A stretch of DNA of 64,000 nucleotides from Tagaea sp. CACIAM 22H2 (GTDB lineage Bacteria; Pseudomonadota; Alphaproteobacteria; CACIAM-22H2): the NCBI GenBank assembly GCA_014444615.1, contig PVXE01000002.1:124001-188000 (forward strand), given 5' to 3'. Below are positions 47,905-55,712 of this stretch, in pieces. The notes beneath the pieces were generated by a model. The model was not told the DNA's origin and did not search any database. It saw only the letters and a program-made list of their open reading frames with translations. The number at the start of each line of letters is the position of its first letter. Position 1 is the first letter of the stretch. Both the position numbers and the translations under genes were made by a program.

Positions 47905-48857
47905 AGCGCCATCACGAAGCTATCGAGATCGGGTTCCTTGGCGATCAGCTTGGACGACGCCAGGAACTCGGCGAAGCGCTTGTAGCGCGCGCGATCGAGG
48001 GCGGCGGGCGAATGCGCCCAGCGCGGCAGCGTCGATTTCCAGGCGCGGCGGTTGAGCTCGTTGTCGAGCTGCGTGCGGCCTTTCAGGAACAGCTTCCATG
48101 CGTCGTCGGGATTGTTGACGCAGTACTGGGCGCCGCGCTCCACCGCGTCGAGGAAGCCGCGCAAGGCTGGATCTTTGGCCTTCGCGCGTTCGCGGTTGGC
48201 GACGAAGATCAAGCCGTCATGCAGTGGAATGCCGTGTTCCTCCAGGAAGAAGGCGCGGCCCGGCCGGCCCTCGAGGTCGAGCTGATGCAGCTCGAAATTC
48301 CGCAGCGCGCCGATCACGCCTTCGACGCGGCCTGCGAGCAAAGCGGGCGACAGCGAGAAATTGACGTTGATCATCTGCACGTCGTCGATCGACACGCCCG
48401 CCGAGTTCAGCATCGCGCGCACCAACGCGGTCTGTATGCCGGAAATCGAGAAGCCGATCCGCTTGCCCTTGAAATCGGCAAGGGTGCGGATCGGGCCGTC
48501 GGCCAGCGCCGTGATGGTCGACAGCGGCGTGTCGATCAACGCGCCGATACGCATCAGCGGAATGTCCTGCACGGCCTGCAAAACCAGCGAATGCTGATAC
48601 GAGACGGCGACATCGCCGCGGCCCGCCGCGACCAGTCGCGGCGGATCGTTGGGATCGGTCGGCGGCACGATCTTGGCGTCGAGGCCCGCTTCGCGGAAAA
48701 GCCCGAGTTCCTGCGCCGCCATGATCGGCCCATGGTTCGGATTGACGAACCAATCGAGCAGAACCGTGAATTCCTTGCCGGCTTGCGCACGCACGATCGA
48801 CGGGGCGGCGAGAAAAGCGGCGGAAGCGGCGAGAAGGGCGCGGCGGGAGAGTTTCAT
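47901..48857 (-). CDS. thiY: ThiY-type (NMT1/THI5-like) pyrimidine-precursor binding protein
   Basis: This 318-aa periplasmic binding protein has a signal with twin arginines (MKLSRRALLAASAAFLAAP) and a cleavage after VRA near residue 24. The NMT1/THI5-like domain begins FTVLLDWFVNPNHGPIMAAQELGLF, where the DWFVNPNH loop is the hallmark of formyl-aminopyrimidine or HMP binders. It belongs to the thiZXY operon behind a TPP riboswitch, which supports thiamin-precursor salvage. ATG 48857 overlaps the permease stop. Confidence 0.93.
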   Translation of the reverse strand: MKLSRRALLAASAAFLAAPSIVRAQAGKEFTVLLDWFVNPNHGPIMAAQELGLFREAGLDAKIVPPTDPNDPPRLVAAGRGDVAVSYQHSLVLQAVQDIPLMRIGALIDTPLSTITALADGPIRTLADFKGKRIGFSISGIQTALVRAMLNSAGVSIDDVQMINVNFSLSPALLAGRVEGVIGALRNFELHQLDLEGRPGRAFFLEEHGIPLHDGLIFVANRERAKAKDPALRGFLDAVERGAQYCVNNPDDAWKLFLKGRTQLDNELNRRAWKSTLPRWAHSPAALDRARYKRFAEFLASSKLIAKEPDLDSFVMAL

Positions 48858-49597
48858 CGATCGATCCTTTTCGGGTCCCACGGAACAAGCGCCGTCATCA
48901 AGCGATCGATGGCGGCGTAAAAAATCAGCGCGAAGGCGGCGAGCACGATCAACGCCGCGAAGACGAGATCGACGCGCATCTGCGCGTTGGATTGCAGCAT
49001 GACAAAGCCCAAGCCCGCCGAAGCGCCGACCCATTCGCCGATCACGGCGCCGATGGGGGCGATCGCGGCGGCCACGCGAACGCCCGAAGCCAGCGCGGGC
49101 AGGGCGGTCGGGAAGCGCAGGCGCAGCAGGATCAGCGGTTTCCTCGCGCCCATCGTGCGCGCAAGATCGAGGAAGCCGGCATTGGTGCGCGCCAGCCCGT
49201 CATAGAACGCCGACGCGACGGGGAAGAAGATGATGAGCGCTGCCGCCGCGATTTTCGAGGCGATCCCGTAGCCGAGCCACAACACCAACAAGGGCGCGAT
49301 GGCGAAAACGGGGATCGCTTGGCTCGCGACGATTAGCGGCAGCATCCACACGCGTAGCAGACGCGACATCGCCAAAGCCAGCGCGCACGAGAGCCCCGCG
49401 AGCAAACCGACGAACATGCCGAGCACGATTTCCAGGAACGTGATCGCGGCGTTTTCGGCGATGAAACCGGCATTGTCGGCGAAGGCCACGGCGACGCGTG
49501 CCGGGCCGGGCAGGATGTAATGCGGCACGCCGGTCGCGGCGACCAGCGCATACCAGGCGGCGACGAAGCCCAGCGCGATGATCACGGCGCGGATCAT
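48854..49597 (-). CDS. thiX: ThiX-type ABC transporter permease
   Basis: This 247-aa inner-membrane permease has about six helices and the loop DLARTMGARKPLILLRLRFPTALPAL (EAA motif) near residues 145-170. It belongs to the SsuC/ThiX nitrate/taurine/thiamin-precursor group. ATG 49597 overlaps the ATPase stop (ATGA) and its own stop overlaps the thiY start. Substrate assignment rests on the TPP riboswitch and the ThiY-like binding protein. Confidence 0.92.
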   Translation of the reverse strand: MIRAVIIALGFVAAWYALVAATGVPHYILPGPARVAVAFADNAGFIAENAAITFLEIVLGMFVGLLAGLSCALALAMSRLLRVWMLPLIVASQAIPVFAIAPLLVLWLGYGIASKIAAAALIIFFPVASAFYDGLARTNAGFLDLARTMGARKPLILLRLRFPTALPALASGVRVAAAIAPIGAVIGEWVGASAGLGFVMLQSNAQMRVDLVFAALIVLAAFALIFYAAIDRLMTALVPWDPKRIDR

Positions 49598-50310
49598 GCC
49601 GCACCGTCCGCGATCTCGCCGATCAGCTTCGTTTCCATCGCCAGCAGCGACACGTCGTCGAGTGCGCGCGGCGTGGCACCTTGCGGCGACAGCACCGGGC
49701 CGAGTTTCACCGGACGCCCCGCCAGCACGCGGATATCGTGACCCAGGCGCAGCGCCTCGCGCGGATCATGCGTCACCAGCAGCACCGTGCGGCCGGCCAG
49801 CAGCGTCGCGGCGAGCTCTTGCAACCGCCAGCGCGTCGGCGCATCGAGCCCCGCGAAAGGCTCGTCCATCAGCACGACGTCCTGGTCTTCATAGAGTGTG
49901 CGGGCCAGCGCCACGCGTTGGCGTTGACCACCGGAAAGCTCGTGCGGGGCAGCCCCCGCGCGATCGGCGAGCCCGACTTGCGCCAAAAGATCGCGCGCCT
50001 TCGCGAGATCGGCTTTCTCACCGCGCAACGACGCACCGAGCGTCACGTTGCCCAGCGCATCGAGCCAGGGGCAGAGCAGGTCGTCCTGCGCCATCCAGGC
50101 GACGCGCGGGAGCTCGGGCGACACCGCGCCGGGGCCGACCTCGGCTAATCCGGCGAAGGCGCGCAGCAGCGTCGACTTGCCCACGCCCGAGGGGCCCAGC
50201 AAGCATGTGAAACGCCCGGCCGCGAATTCGGCGTCGAGATTTTCGAACAGCGGCACGCCGTCATAGACGAGGCGCGCGGAACGGAGATGGAGCGAAAGCG
50301 GATTCCGCAT
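49594..50310 (-). CDS. thiZ: ThiZ-type ABC transporter ATP-binding protein
   Basis: This 238-aa ATPase has Walker A GPSGVGKS, signature LSGGQRQR and Walker B VVLMDEPFAGLD followed by the H-loop VTHDP. The start ATG 50310 directly touches the TPP riboswitch, whose terminal GTAGGGA supplies the only Shine-Dalgarno-like sequence. No alternative downstream ATG precedes the conserved domain. It energises the pyrimidine-precursor importer. Confidence 0.92.
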   Translation of the reverse strand: MRNPLSLHLRSARLVYDGVPLFENLDAEFAAGRFTCLLGPSGVGKSTLLRAFAGLAEVGPGAVSPELPRVAWMAQDDLLCPWLDALGNVTLGASLRGEKADLAKARDLLAQVGLADRAGAAPHELSGGQRQRVALARTLYEDQDVVLMDEPFAGLDAPTRWRLQELAATLLAGRTVLLVTHDPREALRLGHDIRVLAGRPVKLGPVLSPQGATPRALDDVSLLAMETKLIGEIADGAA

Positions 50311-50382
50311 TCCCTACGCCGGCATGACCCGGATCAGGTTAGACGGGTATGATCTCAGCCAGCCCAGTGCCGGCACCCCGTG
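50311..50382 (-). promoter_or_regulatory. TPP riboswitch (THI element)
   Basis: On the minus strand the conserved TPP aptamer blocks appear in order: CGGGGTGCC, GGCTGAGATC (CTGAGA at 50358-50353), ATACCCG, ACCTGATCCGGGT (50339-50327) and GCCGGCGTAGGGA (50323-50311). These match the thi-box consensus closely. The aptamer ends one base before the thiZ ATG, so thiamin pyrophosphate would hide the ribosome site and shut off the importer. No separate expression platform fits between aptamer and gene. Confidence 0.96.
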
Positions 50383-50442
50383 CGAACGTTTTGGCTATAC
50401 GACGGGTTGACGCGGCGTGCAAGGGGCTCCAGCTTTCTGTGT

Positions 50443-51546
50443 ATGGCGTTGTTTATCGGCTCGGAGATCTATCGGCGTTCGCGCTACGGCTCGAACCACC
50501 CGCTGGCGATTCCGCGCGTCTCGACCTGCATGGATCTGTGCCGGGCGCTCGGCTGGCTGCCGGCGGAACGCTTTCTCGACAGCCCGATCGCGACTCCCGA
50601 TGAATTGGTCCGCTTTCACGATCCCGCTTATATCGACGCGTTGATCGCGGCCGAGGCGGCGCAAAGCGTCGACGACGCGACGTCGGAACGCCACAATATC
50701 GGTCGCGGCGGCAATCCGGTTTTCGGCGAGATTTTTCGCCGCCCCGCGACAGCGTGCGGTGCCTCGCTCGCGGCCGCCGAACGTTTGGCGTCGGGCGCGG
50801 CCACGCGGATCTACAGCCCGGCGGGCGGCACGCATCACGGGCGCAAGGATCAAGCCTCGGGCTTTTGCTATCTCAACGATCCCGTGCTGGCGATTTTGCG
50901 TCTGCTGGATCGCGGATTGACGCGCGTGGCCTATGTCGATCTCGACGCGCATCACTGCGACGGCGTGGAAGCGGCATTGGCGGGCGAGGAACGCGTGCGC
51001 CTGTTCTCGATCCACGAAGCCGGGCGTTGGCCGAATACCGGCGCCGCGCATGAAACGGCGGGCGGCATCGCGGCGAATTTCCCCGTGCCCGCCGAATTGA
51101 ACGACAGCGAATTCGCGCTGCTGGTGGAGGATGCGATCCTGCCCGCACTCGCCGCATTCAAGCCGCAGGCAATGATCGTGCAGGGCGGGGCGGATGCGCT
51201 GGCCGACGATCCGTTGTCGAATCTCGGCTTGTCGAATTTGGCGCTATGGCGCGCGGGTGCGGCTTTGCTGTCGCTGGGCGTGCCGACGCTGATTACCGGC
51301 GGCGGCGGCTACAATCCGTGGAGTGTAGCGCGCGCTTGGACCGGCATGTGGGCGCAGGTCGCGGCGCACGACATTCCCGATCGCTTGCCGCCGGAAGCCG
51401 AAACCCTGTTGCGCTCGCTGACCTGGCATCGGCGCAAGGATCAAGTCCGGCCGGAACATTGGTTCACCACGCTCGCCGACGAACCGCGCGAAGGGCCGAT
51501 CCGCGGGGAAATACGCGCCCTCTTGGGTAACGCGCGCGCGGCGTGA
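50443..51546 (+). CDS. Histone-deacetylase-family amidohydrolase (AcuC/APAH-like)
   Basis: This 367-aa zinc-dependent deacetylase-fold protein has the paired histidines in GGTHHGRKDQASGFCYLND, zinc ligands DLDAHHCDG and the second aspartate in QGGADALADDPLSNLGLSN, with the lid GGGGYNPWSV. Bacterial members deacetylate acetyl-lysine enzymes (AcuC), acetylpolyamines or other amides. ATG 50443 (MALFIGSEIY) is chosen at the conserved start; in-frame sequence back to 50380 is unlikely and abuts the riboswitch. Its end overlaps the region just before the DUF192 gene. Confidence 0.9.
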   Translation: MALFIGSEIYRRSRYGSNHPLAIPRVSTCMDLCRALGWLPAERFLDSPIATPDELVRFHDPAYIDALIAAEAAQSVDDATSERHNIGRGGNPVFGEIFRRPATACGASLAAAERLASGAATRIYSPAGGTHHGRKDQASGFCYLNDPVLAILRLLDRGLTRVAYVDLDAHHCDGVEAALAGEERVRLFSIHEAGRWPNTGAAHETAGGIAANFPVPAELNDSEFALLVEDAILPALAAFKPQAMIVQGGADALADDPLSNLGLSNLALWRAGAALLSLGVPTLITGGGGYNPWSVARAWTGMWAQVAAHDIPDRLPPEAETLLRSLTWHRRKDQVRPEHWFTTLADEPREGPIRGEIRALLGNARAA

Positions 51547-51560
51547 TAGGAATCGCGGCC

Positions 51561-52031
51561 ATGATGATCCAGCGTCGTCTTTTCCTCGCCGGGCTCGCGG
51601 CTTTCGCCGCGTCCCCCGTTCTCGCCCAAAACGCCGCCGGCGTCACCTTCGAGAAGGGGCCGCTGGAAATCGTCAGCGGCGGGAAGACGCATAAATTCAT
51701 GGTCGAATTCGCGGACAACGATCAGCGCCGCACGCTGGGCCTTATGTATCGCCGTCAGATGGCGGCCGATGCGGGCATGTTGTTCGATTTCAAGCGGGAC
51801 TCGCCCGTGGCGATGTGGATGCGCAATACGCTGATCCCGCTCGACATGCTGTTCGCCGACAAGACGGGCCTCATCACGCATATTCACGAGCGCGCCGTGC
51901 CGATGGACGAGACGACGATCGAATCGCGCGGTGTGGTGCGCGCGGTGTTGGAGCTCAACGGCGGGACCGTCCAGCGCCTGGGGATCAAGCCCGGCGACCG
52001 GATGGTCCACGCGATGTTCCCCAAACCCTAG
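51561..52031 (+). CDS. DUF192 family secreted protein
   Basis: This 156-aa protein has a twin-arginine-like signal (MMIQRRLFLAGLAAFAASPVLAQ) and a DUF192 domain at about 40-155: FADNDQRRTLGLMYRRQMAADAGMLFDF, MWMRNTLIPLDMLF, VLELNGGTVQRLGIKPGD. The biochemical role of this family is not established. It starts 15 bases after the deacetylase gene. Its stop codon overlaps the convergent EthD-like stop by 4 bases. Confidence 0.9.
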   Translation: MMIQRRLFLAGLAAFAASPVLAQNAAGVTFEKGPLEIVSGGKTHKFMVEFADNDQRRTLGLMYRRQMAADAGMLFDFKRDSPVAMWMRNTLIPLDMLFADKTGLITHIHERAVPMDETTIESRGVVRAVLELNGGTVQRLGIKPGDRMVHAMFPKP

Positions 52032-52363
52032 GCGCCTTTCAGCGTCGCGACATCTTCCAGCACGAGATGATAGACGCGGCCGGTGAAGAATTTCATCGCC
52101 GCCGCGATTTCGGTGCGCACTTCCTGGCGCACGGGGCTGGCGAGGGCGGCATGCATCGCCGCCAGATCGTCGAAATATAGATCGAAGATCATATAGACGG
52201 GCGGCGCGCCGGCTTCCGTTTCGGCCGGTTTGCGCAAGCGCACTTCGCGGATGCCGGGATAGCGCGTGATCGCGGGCAGGATAGACCCGCGTGCCAGCGC
52301 GTCGAACGCGGCGCGGTCGGCCTCGGCGACGGTGCCTTCGAGTACGGCGGAACGGACGATCAA
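52028..52363 (-). CDS. EthD/Dabb-like ferredoxin-fold protein
   Basis: This 111-aa cytoplasmic protein resembles small dimeric alpha-beta-barrel proteins (EthD type): PAITRYPGIREVRLRKP, PPVYMIFDLYFDDLAAMHAALASPVRQEVR. It lies 12 bases downstream of the GntR gene in the same direction, so it is probably cotranscribed with that regulator. Members often sit in catabolic operons without known chemistry. Function is unassigned. Confidence 0.75.
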   Translation of the reverse strand: MIVRSAVLEGTVAEADRAAFDALARGSILPAITRYPGIREVRLRKPAETEAGAPPVYMIFDLYFDDLAAMHAALASPVRQEVRTEIAAAMKFFTGRVYHLVLEDVATLKGA

Positions 52364-52375
52364 GTTTGACTCCTG

Positions 52376-53089
52376 TTACTTTCCGGCGTCGCGCATGCCC
52401 GCTTCCAGCAGGCGGGCGACGGAGTTTTCGGTCGCGGTCAGATGCGCGTCCATCAGCGCGATGGCGCGTTCGGCATCGCGCTTCAACGCCGCGTCGGCGA
52501 TGGCGGCGTGCTCGGCATGCGCGTCGCGCACTTCGGCGTTCTTCTCGCGATGGCGCAGCAGGCGGACCTTGCGATAACGTTCCGAGTGATCGGCAAGCAT
52601 GTTCCAGAAGCGCAATTGCCAAGGCGAGCCGCAGGCCGCGATCAGCGCCGTGTGGAAGCGGCGATGCAGCGCTTCCCATTGCGCCGCCGTATCGCGATCG
52701 CCGTCGGATGCGGGCAGGGCGGTGCGCGTCAGCAGATGCAGGCTTGCGACGATCTCCGCTTCCCATTGCGCGTCGCCGCGCGCGATCGACGCGGCCAGGC
52801 ACATGCGTTCGATTTCGCGGCGCGTGGCCATCAGATCGCGCAGTTCCGCGATCGACACGTCGCGCGCGCGAGAGCCGCGATTGGCTTCGCCTTCGACAAG
52901 GCTTTCGGAGGTGAGGCGCATCAGCGCCTCGCGGATCGGGGTCAGCCCCAGATCGTAGCGATCCTGTAGATCGGCCGCGCGCAAGCGTTCGCCGGGCATG
53001 ACGTCGCCGTGAAGGATTTCACGGCGAAGCACGCGATAGGCGCGCTCGGATTGGGACAGTTCGTCGATCTCTTCCATGAGCGATGTCAT
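52376..53089 (-). CDS. GntR-family regulator, FCD subfamily
   Basis: This 237-aa repressor-type protein has a winged HTH at about 12-80 (RAYRVLRREILHGDVMPGERL, LTPIREALMRLTSESLV) and an FCD effector domain with the metal/ligand histidines in ALHRRFHTAL and AEHAAIADAA. It is divergent from the FAH-TRAP-SDR cluster across a 108-base AT-richer gap and most likely controls it, sensing a sugar-acid or related organic acid (inference). Confidence 0.92.
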   Translation of the reverse strand: MTSLMEEIDELSQSERAYRVLRREILHGDVMPGERLRAADLQDRYDLGLTPIREALMRLTSESLVEGEANRGSRARDVSIAELRDLMATRREIERMCLAASIARGDAQWEAEIVASLHLLTRTALPASDGDRDTAAQWEALHRRFHTALIAACGSPWQLRFWNMLADHSERYRKVRLLRHREKNAEVRDAHAEHAAIADAALKRDAERAIALMDAHLTATENSVARLLEAGMRDAGK

Positions 53090-53197
53090 TTTTCGTATTG
53101 ACTCTCAGATTTCATAAAATTAGCCTTTCTTCATACGAAGTCAAGTGCGCGAACGGCGGCGAACGTCGTTTTGTGTTTTGCGGCAGGGGGTTGCGGT
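53090..53197. promoter_or_regulatory. Divergent promoter region between gntR and the FAH hydrolase gene
   Basis: These 108 bases contain an AT-rich core with two TTCATA elements 19 bases apart (53111 and 53130) and a short dyad CTTC-ATAC-GAAG (53129-53140). This is a likely site for the adjacent FCD-GntR regulator and for two outward promoters. The exact -35/-10 elements are not convincing by eye. Confidence 0.4.
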
Positions 53198-54115
53198 ATG
53201 GCGAAGAGTGGCGCGGCGCAATGGGCGCTGGCGACGGTCGAGGCTGGCGGAAAGCCGGTCGCGGTGCTGGAAGTCGGCGACAAGCTTTATCGCCTGGGGC
53301 CGTCTCTGGCGCGCGCCGGTCACGCCGGGATCGACAATGTCGTCGATGTTTTCGCCGATTGGGCCAAAACCCAAGTCGCCCTCGACAGGGCCGCGACGCT
53401 GGTCGACGCCGCCGATGCGGTGACGCCTTCGCGCCGTCTCGCCCCATTGCTTTATCCGGGCAAGATCCTGTGCGCGGGCGCCAACTACTTCGATCACCTC
53501 GCCGAGATGGGCATGCCGGGGGCGAAGAAGGAAGACCAGCGTCTGTTCTTCTTCATGAAGCCGCCGCGCAACGCGATCGTGGGCGAGGGGCCGACGGTGC
53601 ATCAGCCGATCGGCACCAAGGCGTTCGACTGGGAAATCGAACTCGCCGCCGTGATCGGCAAGCGCGCGCGCAATGTATCTGTTGAGGATGCCCTGTCGTA
53701 TGTCGCGGGCTACACCGTGTCGATCGATTTCTCCGCGCGCGACCACAACCGCGCGCCGGAGACCTTCTACAAGCTCGACTGGGTCGCCGGTAAGGCGAAC
53801 GACACCTGCTGCCCCACGGGGCCGCGCTTCGTGCCCGCGTCGGCGATCGCGAACCCGCAGGATATCGGCCTGAAGCTGTGGGTGAATGGCGAGCTCAAAC
53901 AGAACGGCCGTTCGACCGACATGATCTTCTCCATCGCCGAACAGATTTCGACGGCGTCGAAGATCATGACCCTCGATCCGGGCGATCTGCTGCTGACCGG
54001 CACGCCCGCCGGCGTGGGTGTGCCCAAACAGACCTTCCTGAAACCCGGCGACAAAGTCGACGCCGAGATCGAGGCGATCGGCAAGCTGTCGGTCGTCATC
54101 CAAGAGCCGCGCTGA
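53198..54115 (+). CDS. Fumarylacetoacetate hydrolase (FAH) family protein
   Basis: This 305-aa cytoplasmic hydrolase or decarboxylase has the metal site DWEIELAAVIGKRA (near 160), the conserved GYTVSIDFSARD and the C-terminal GDLLLTGTPAGVG. The family cleaves or hydrolyses 2,4-diketo acids and similar C-C bonds using Mg2+/Mn2+. ATG 53198 has CAGGGGG 8-13 bases upstream; an upstream in-frame ATG lies at 53171. It is first in an operon with a TRAP transporter and an SDR, consistent with 2,4-diketo-3-deoxy-sugar-acid cleavage (inference). Confidence 0.9.
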   Translation: MAKSGAAQWALATVEAGGKPVAVLEVGDKLYRLGPSLARAGHAGIDNVVDVFADWAKTQVALDRAATLVDAADAVTPSRRLAPLLYPGKILCAGANYFDHLAEMGMPGAKKEDQRLFFFMKPPRNAIVGEGPTVHQPIGTKAFDWEIELAAVIGKRARNVSVEDALSYVAGYTVSIDFSARDHNRAPETFYKLDWVAGKANDTCCPTGPRFVPASAIANPQDIGLKLWVNGELKQNGRSTDMIFSIAEQISTASKIMTLDPGDLLLTGTPAGVGVPKQTFLKPGDKVDAEIEAIGKLSVVIQEPR

Positions 54116-54145
54116 ACCCTCCAACATCCAAGGAGTGAAAAGCCT

Positions 54146-55132
54146 ATGAAGTCGTTTCTGAAGATCGCCGCAGTGGCGTTGCTGCTCGGCGGACTCGCGT
54201 CGGCACCCGCCGTCGCGCAGACCGAGATCCGCATTTCGACGGCCGCCCCCGATCAATCGCCGTTGAGCGACGCTTTCCGCATGATCAAGACGCGGATGGA
54301 AGCGAAGTTCCCCGGCCAGATCCGCGTCTCGGTCCACACGGCCAGTTCGCTGTTCCGTCAGGGCACCGAGTTGCCCGCACTCCAGCGCGGCAACCTGGAA
54401 ATGGCGAGCCCGGTCACGTTCGAGATCGAAGGTCAGTTGCCAGAATATGGCGTGTTCAGCGCCGCCTATCTGTTCCGCGACGCCGACCATCTGATCAAGA
54501 CGTTCCGCTCCGACATCGGCAAGGAATTCGTCGACGACGTCGCGTCCAAAATGGGCATCGTCATCCTCGATACCGGCTATCTCGGCACGCGTACGGTGAA
54601 CCTGCGCATGGACAAGCCGGTGCGTCTGCCCGGCGACCTGGCGGGCGTGAAGATGCGCATGCCGCCGGGCCCGGCCTTCCAGATGCTGGCGAAGGCGTTG
54701 GGCGCCACGGCCGTGTCGATGCCGATCACGGAAGTCTATCTCGGCCTCAAGACCGGCTCGATCGACGCGCAGGACAATCCGATCAACATGACGCGCGACT
54801 GGAAGTTCAACGAAGTGACCGCGCAAGTGATCCTGACGCGCCACCTCGTCCAGCCGGTGTTCTTCGCGATCGCCAAGCCAGCCTTCGACAAGCTCACACC
54901 CGCCCAGCAGGCGGAACTGCGCGCCGCCGCGCGCGAAGCGGCCGATTTCGAAATCGCCAAGACGCTGGAAGACGAGAAATCGGCGGCCGATACGTTCCGC
55001 GCCGCCGGGATCAAGATCGTCGAGCCGGACATCCCCGCGTTCCGCGCGGCGGTGATGGAGCAGTACAAGGAATCCGGCATGATGGCGCGCTGGAAGCCGG
55101 GTCTGGCCGAAAAGGTCGAAGCGATCCGCTGA
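54146..55132 (+). CDS. dctP: TRAP transporter substrate-binding protein, DctP family
   Basis: This 328-aa periplasmic protein has a signal peptide (MKSFLKIAAVALLLGGLASAPAVAQ, AVA-Q cleavage) and a DctP fold: TEIRISTAAPDQSPL, DLAGVKMRMPPGPAFQMLAKALGATAVSMPITEVYLGLKTGSIDAQDNP. The conserved arginine in KMRMPP binds the ligand carboxylate. AAGGAG lies 8 bases before ATG 54146. A strong terminator separates it from the permease genes. Confidence 0.95.
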   Translation: MKSFLKIAAVALLLGGLASAPAVAQTEIRISTAAPDQSPLSDAFRMIKTRMEAKFPGQIRVSVHTASSLFRQGTELPALQRGNLEMASPVTFEIEGQLPEYGVFSAAYLFRDADHLIKTFRSDIGKEFVDDVASKMGIVILDTGYLGTRTVNLRMDKPVRLPGDLAGVKMRMPPGPAFQMLAKALGATAVSMPITEVYLGLKTGSIDAQDNPINMTRDWKFNEVTAQVILTRHLVQPVFFAIAKPAFDKLTPAQQAELRAAAREAADFEIAKTLEDEKSAADTFRAAGIKIVEPDIPAFRAAVMEQYKESGMMARWKPGLAEKVEAIR

Positions 55133-55139
55133 AACGATG

Positions 55140-55170
55140 GGCCCCGGCGCGCGACGCCGGGGCCTTTTTC
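55140..55170 (+). terminator. Intrinsic terminator between dctP and dctQM
   Basis: A perfect 9-bp stem, GGCCCCGGC (55140-55148) with GCCGGGGCC (55156-55164), has a 7-base loop and is followed by TTTTTC. It begins 8 bases after the dctP stop and ends 15 bases before dctQ. It is a classic rho-independent terminator inside an operon. Confidence 0.92.
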
Positions 55171-55184
55171 GATCGGAACAGGCG

Positions 55185-55709
55185 ATGTTGCGACGCGCGT
55201 TCGATATCCTGAGGAGCACGGCCGAGGCCGTTTCCGCGCTGCTGCTCGCGGCGACTTTCACGGTGACGCTGGCGGGCGTGTTCATGCGTTACGTCATGAA
55301 CCGGCCGATCTCCTGGGCCGACGAACTCGGCATGATCATGCTGATCTGGGCGATGTTCATCGCCGACTCCTTCGTCACGAAGGACAAGGACCATGTCGCT
55401 TTCGATATCGTCTGGGATATCGCTTCGCCACGCGCGCGCCGGGTCATCCTGATCCTGCAAGGTGCGTTGTTCGCCGCGATCTTCGCCTATGCGTGGCCGC
55501 TGGTCGCCGACTACATCCTGTTCCTGTGGCGCGAGCGCACCTCGGCGCTCGAGTGGCGCCTCGACTTCGTCTATTCGTGCTTCTTGATCTACATCGCCGC
55601 CTGGGTCGTGCGTTTGGCGTTCAAATGCTACGACGCGATTTTCGGCGATTGGCGCGCGCAAGTGCGCGACGGCGATCCCGCCGACCAAACCAACAATCTG
55701 ATCGGCTGA
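55185..55709 (+). CDS. dctQ: TRAP transporter small permease, DctQ family
   Basis: This 174-aa inner-membrane protein has four helices and the DctQ motif FMRYVMNRPISWADELGMIMLIWAMF. ATG 55185 follows GGAACAGG. It forms the membrane complex with DctM, which starts 3 bases after its stop. The upstream in-frame extension to 55137 runs through the terminator and is rejected. Confidence 0.93.
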   Translation: MLRRAFDILRSTAEAVSALLLAATFTVTLAGVFMRYVMNRPISWADELGMIMLIWAMFIADSFVTKDKDHVAFDIVWDIASPRARRVILILQGALFAAIFAYAWPLVADYILFLWRERTSALEWRLDFVYSCFLIYIAAWVVRLAFKCYDAIFGDWRAQVRDGDPADQTNNLIG

Positions 55710-55712
55710 TCG

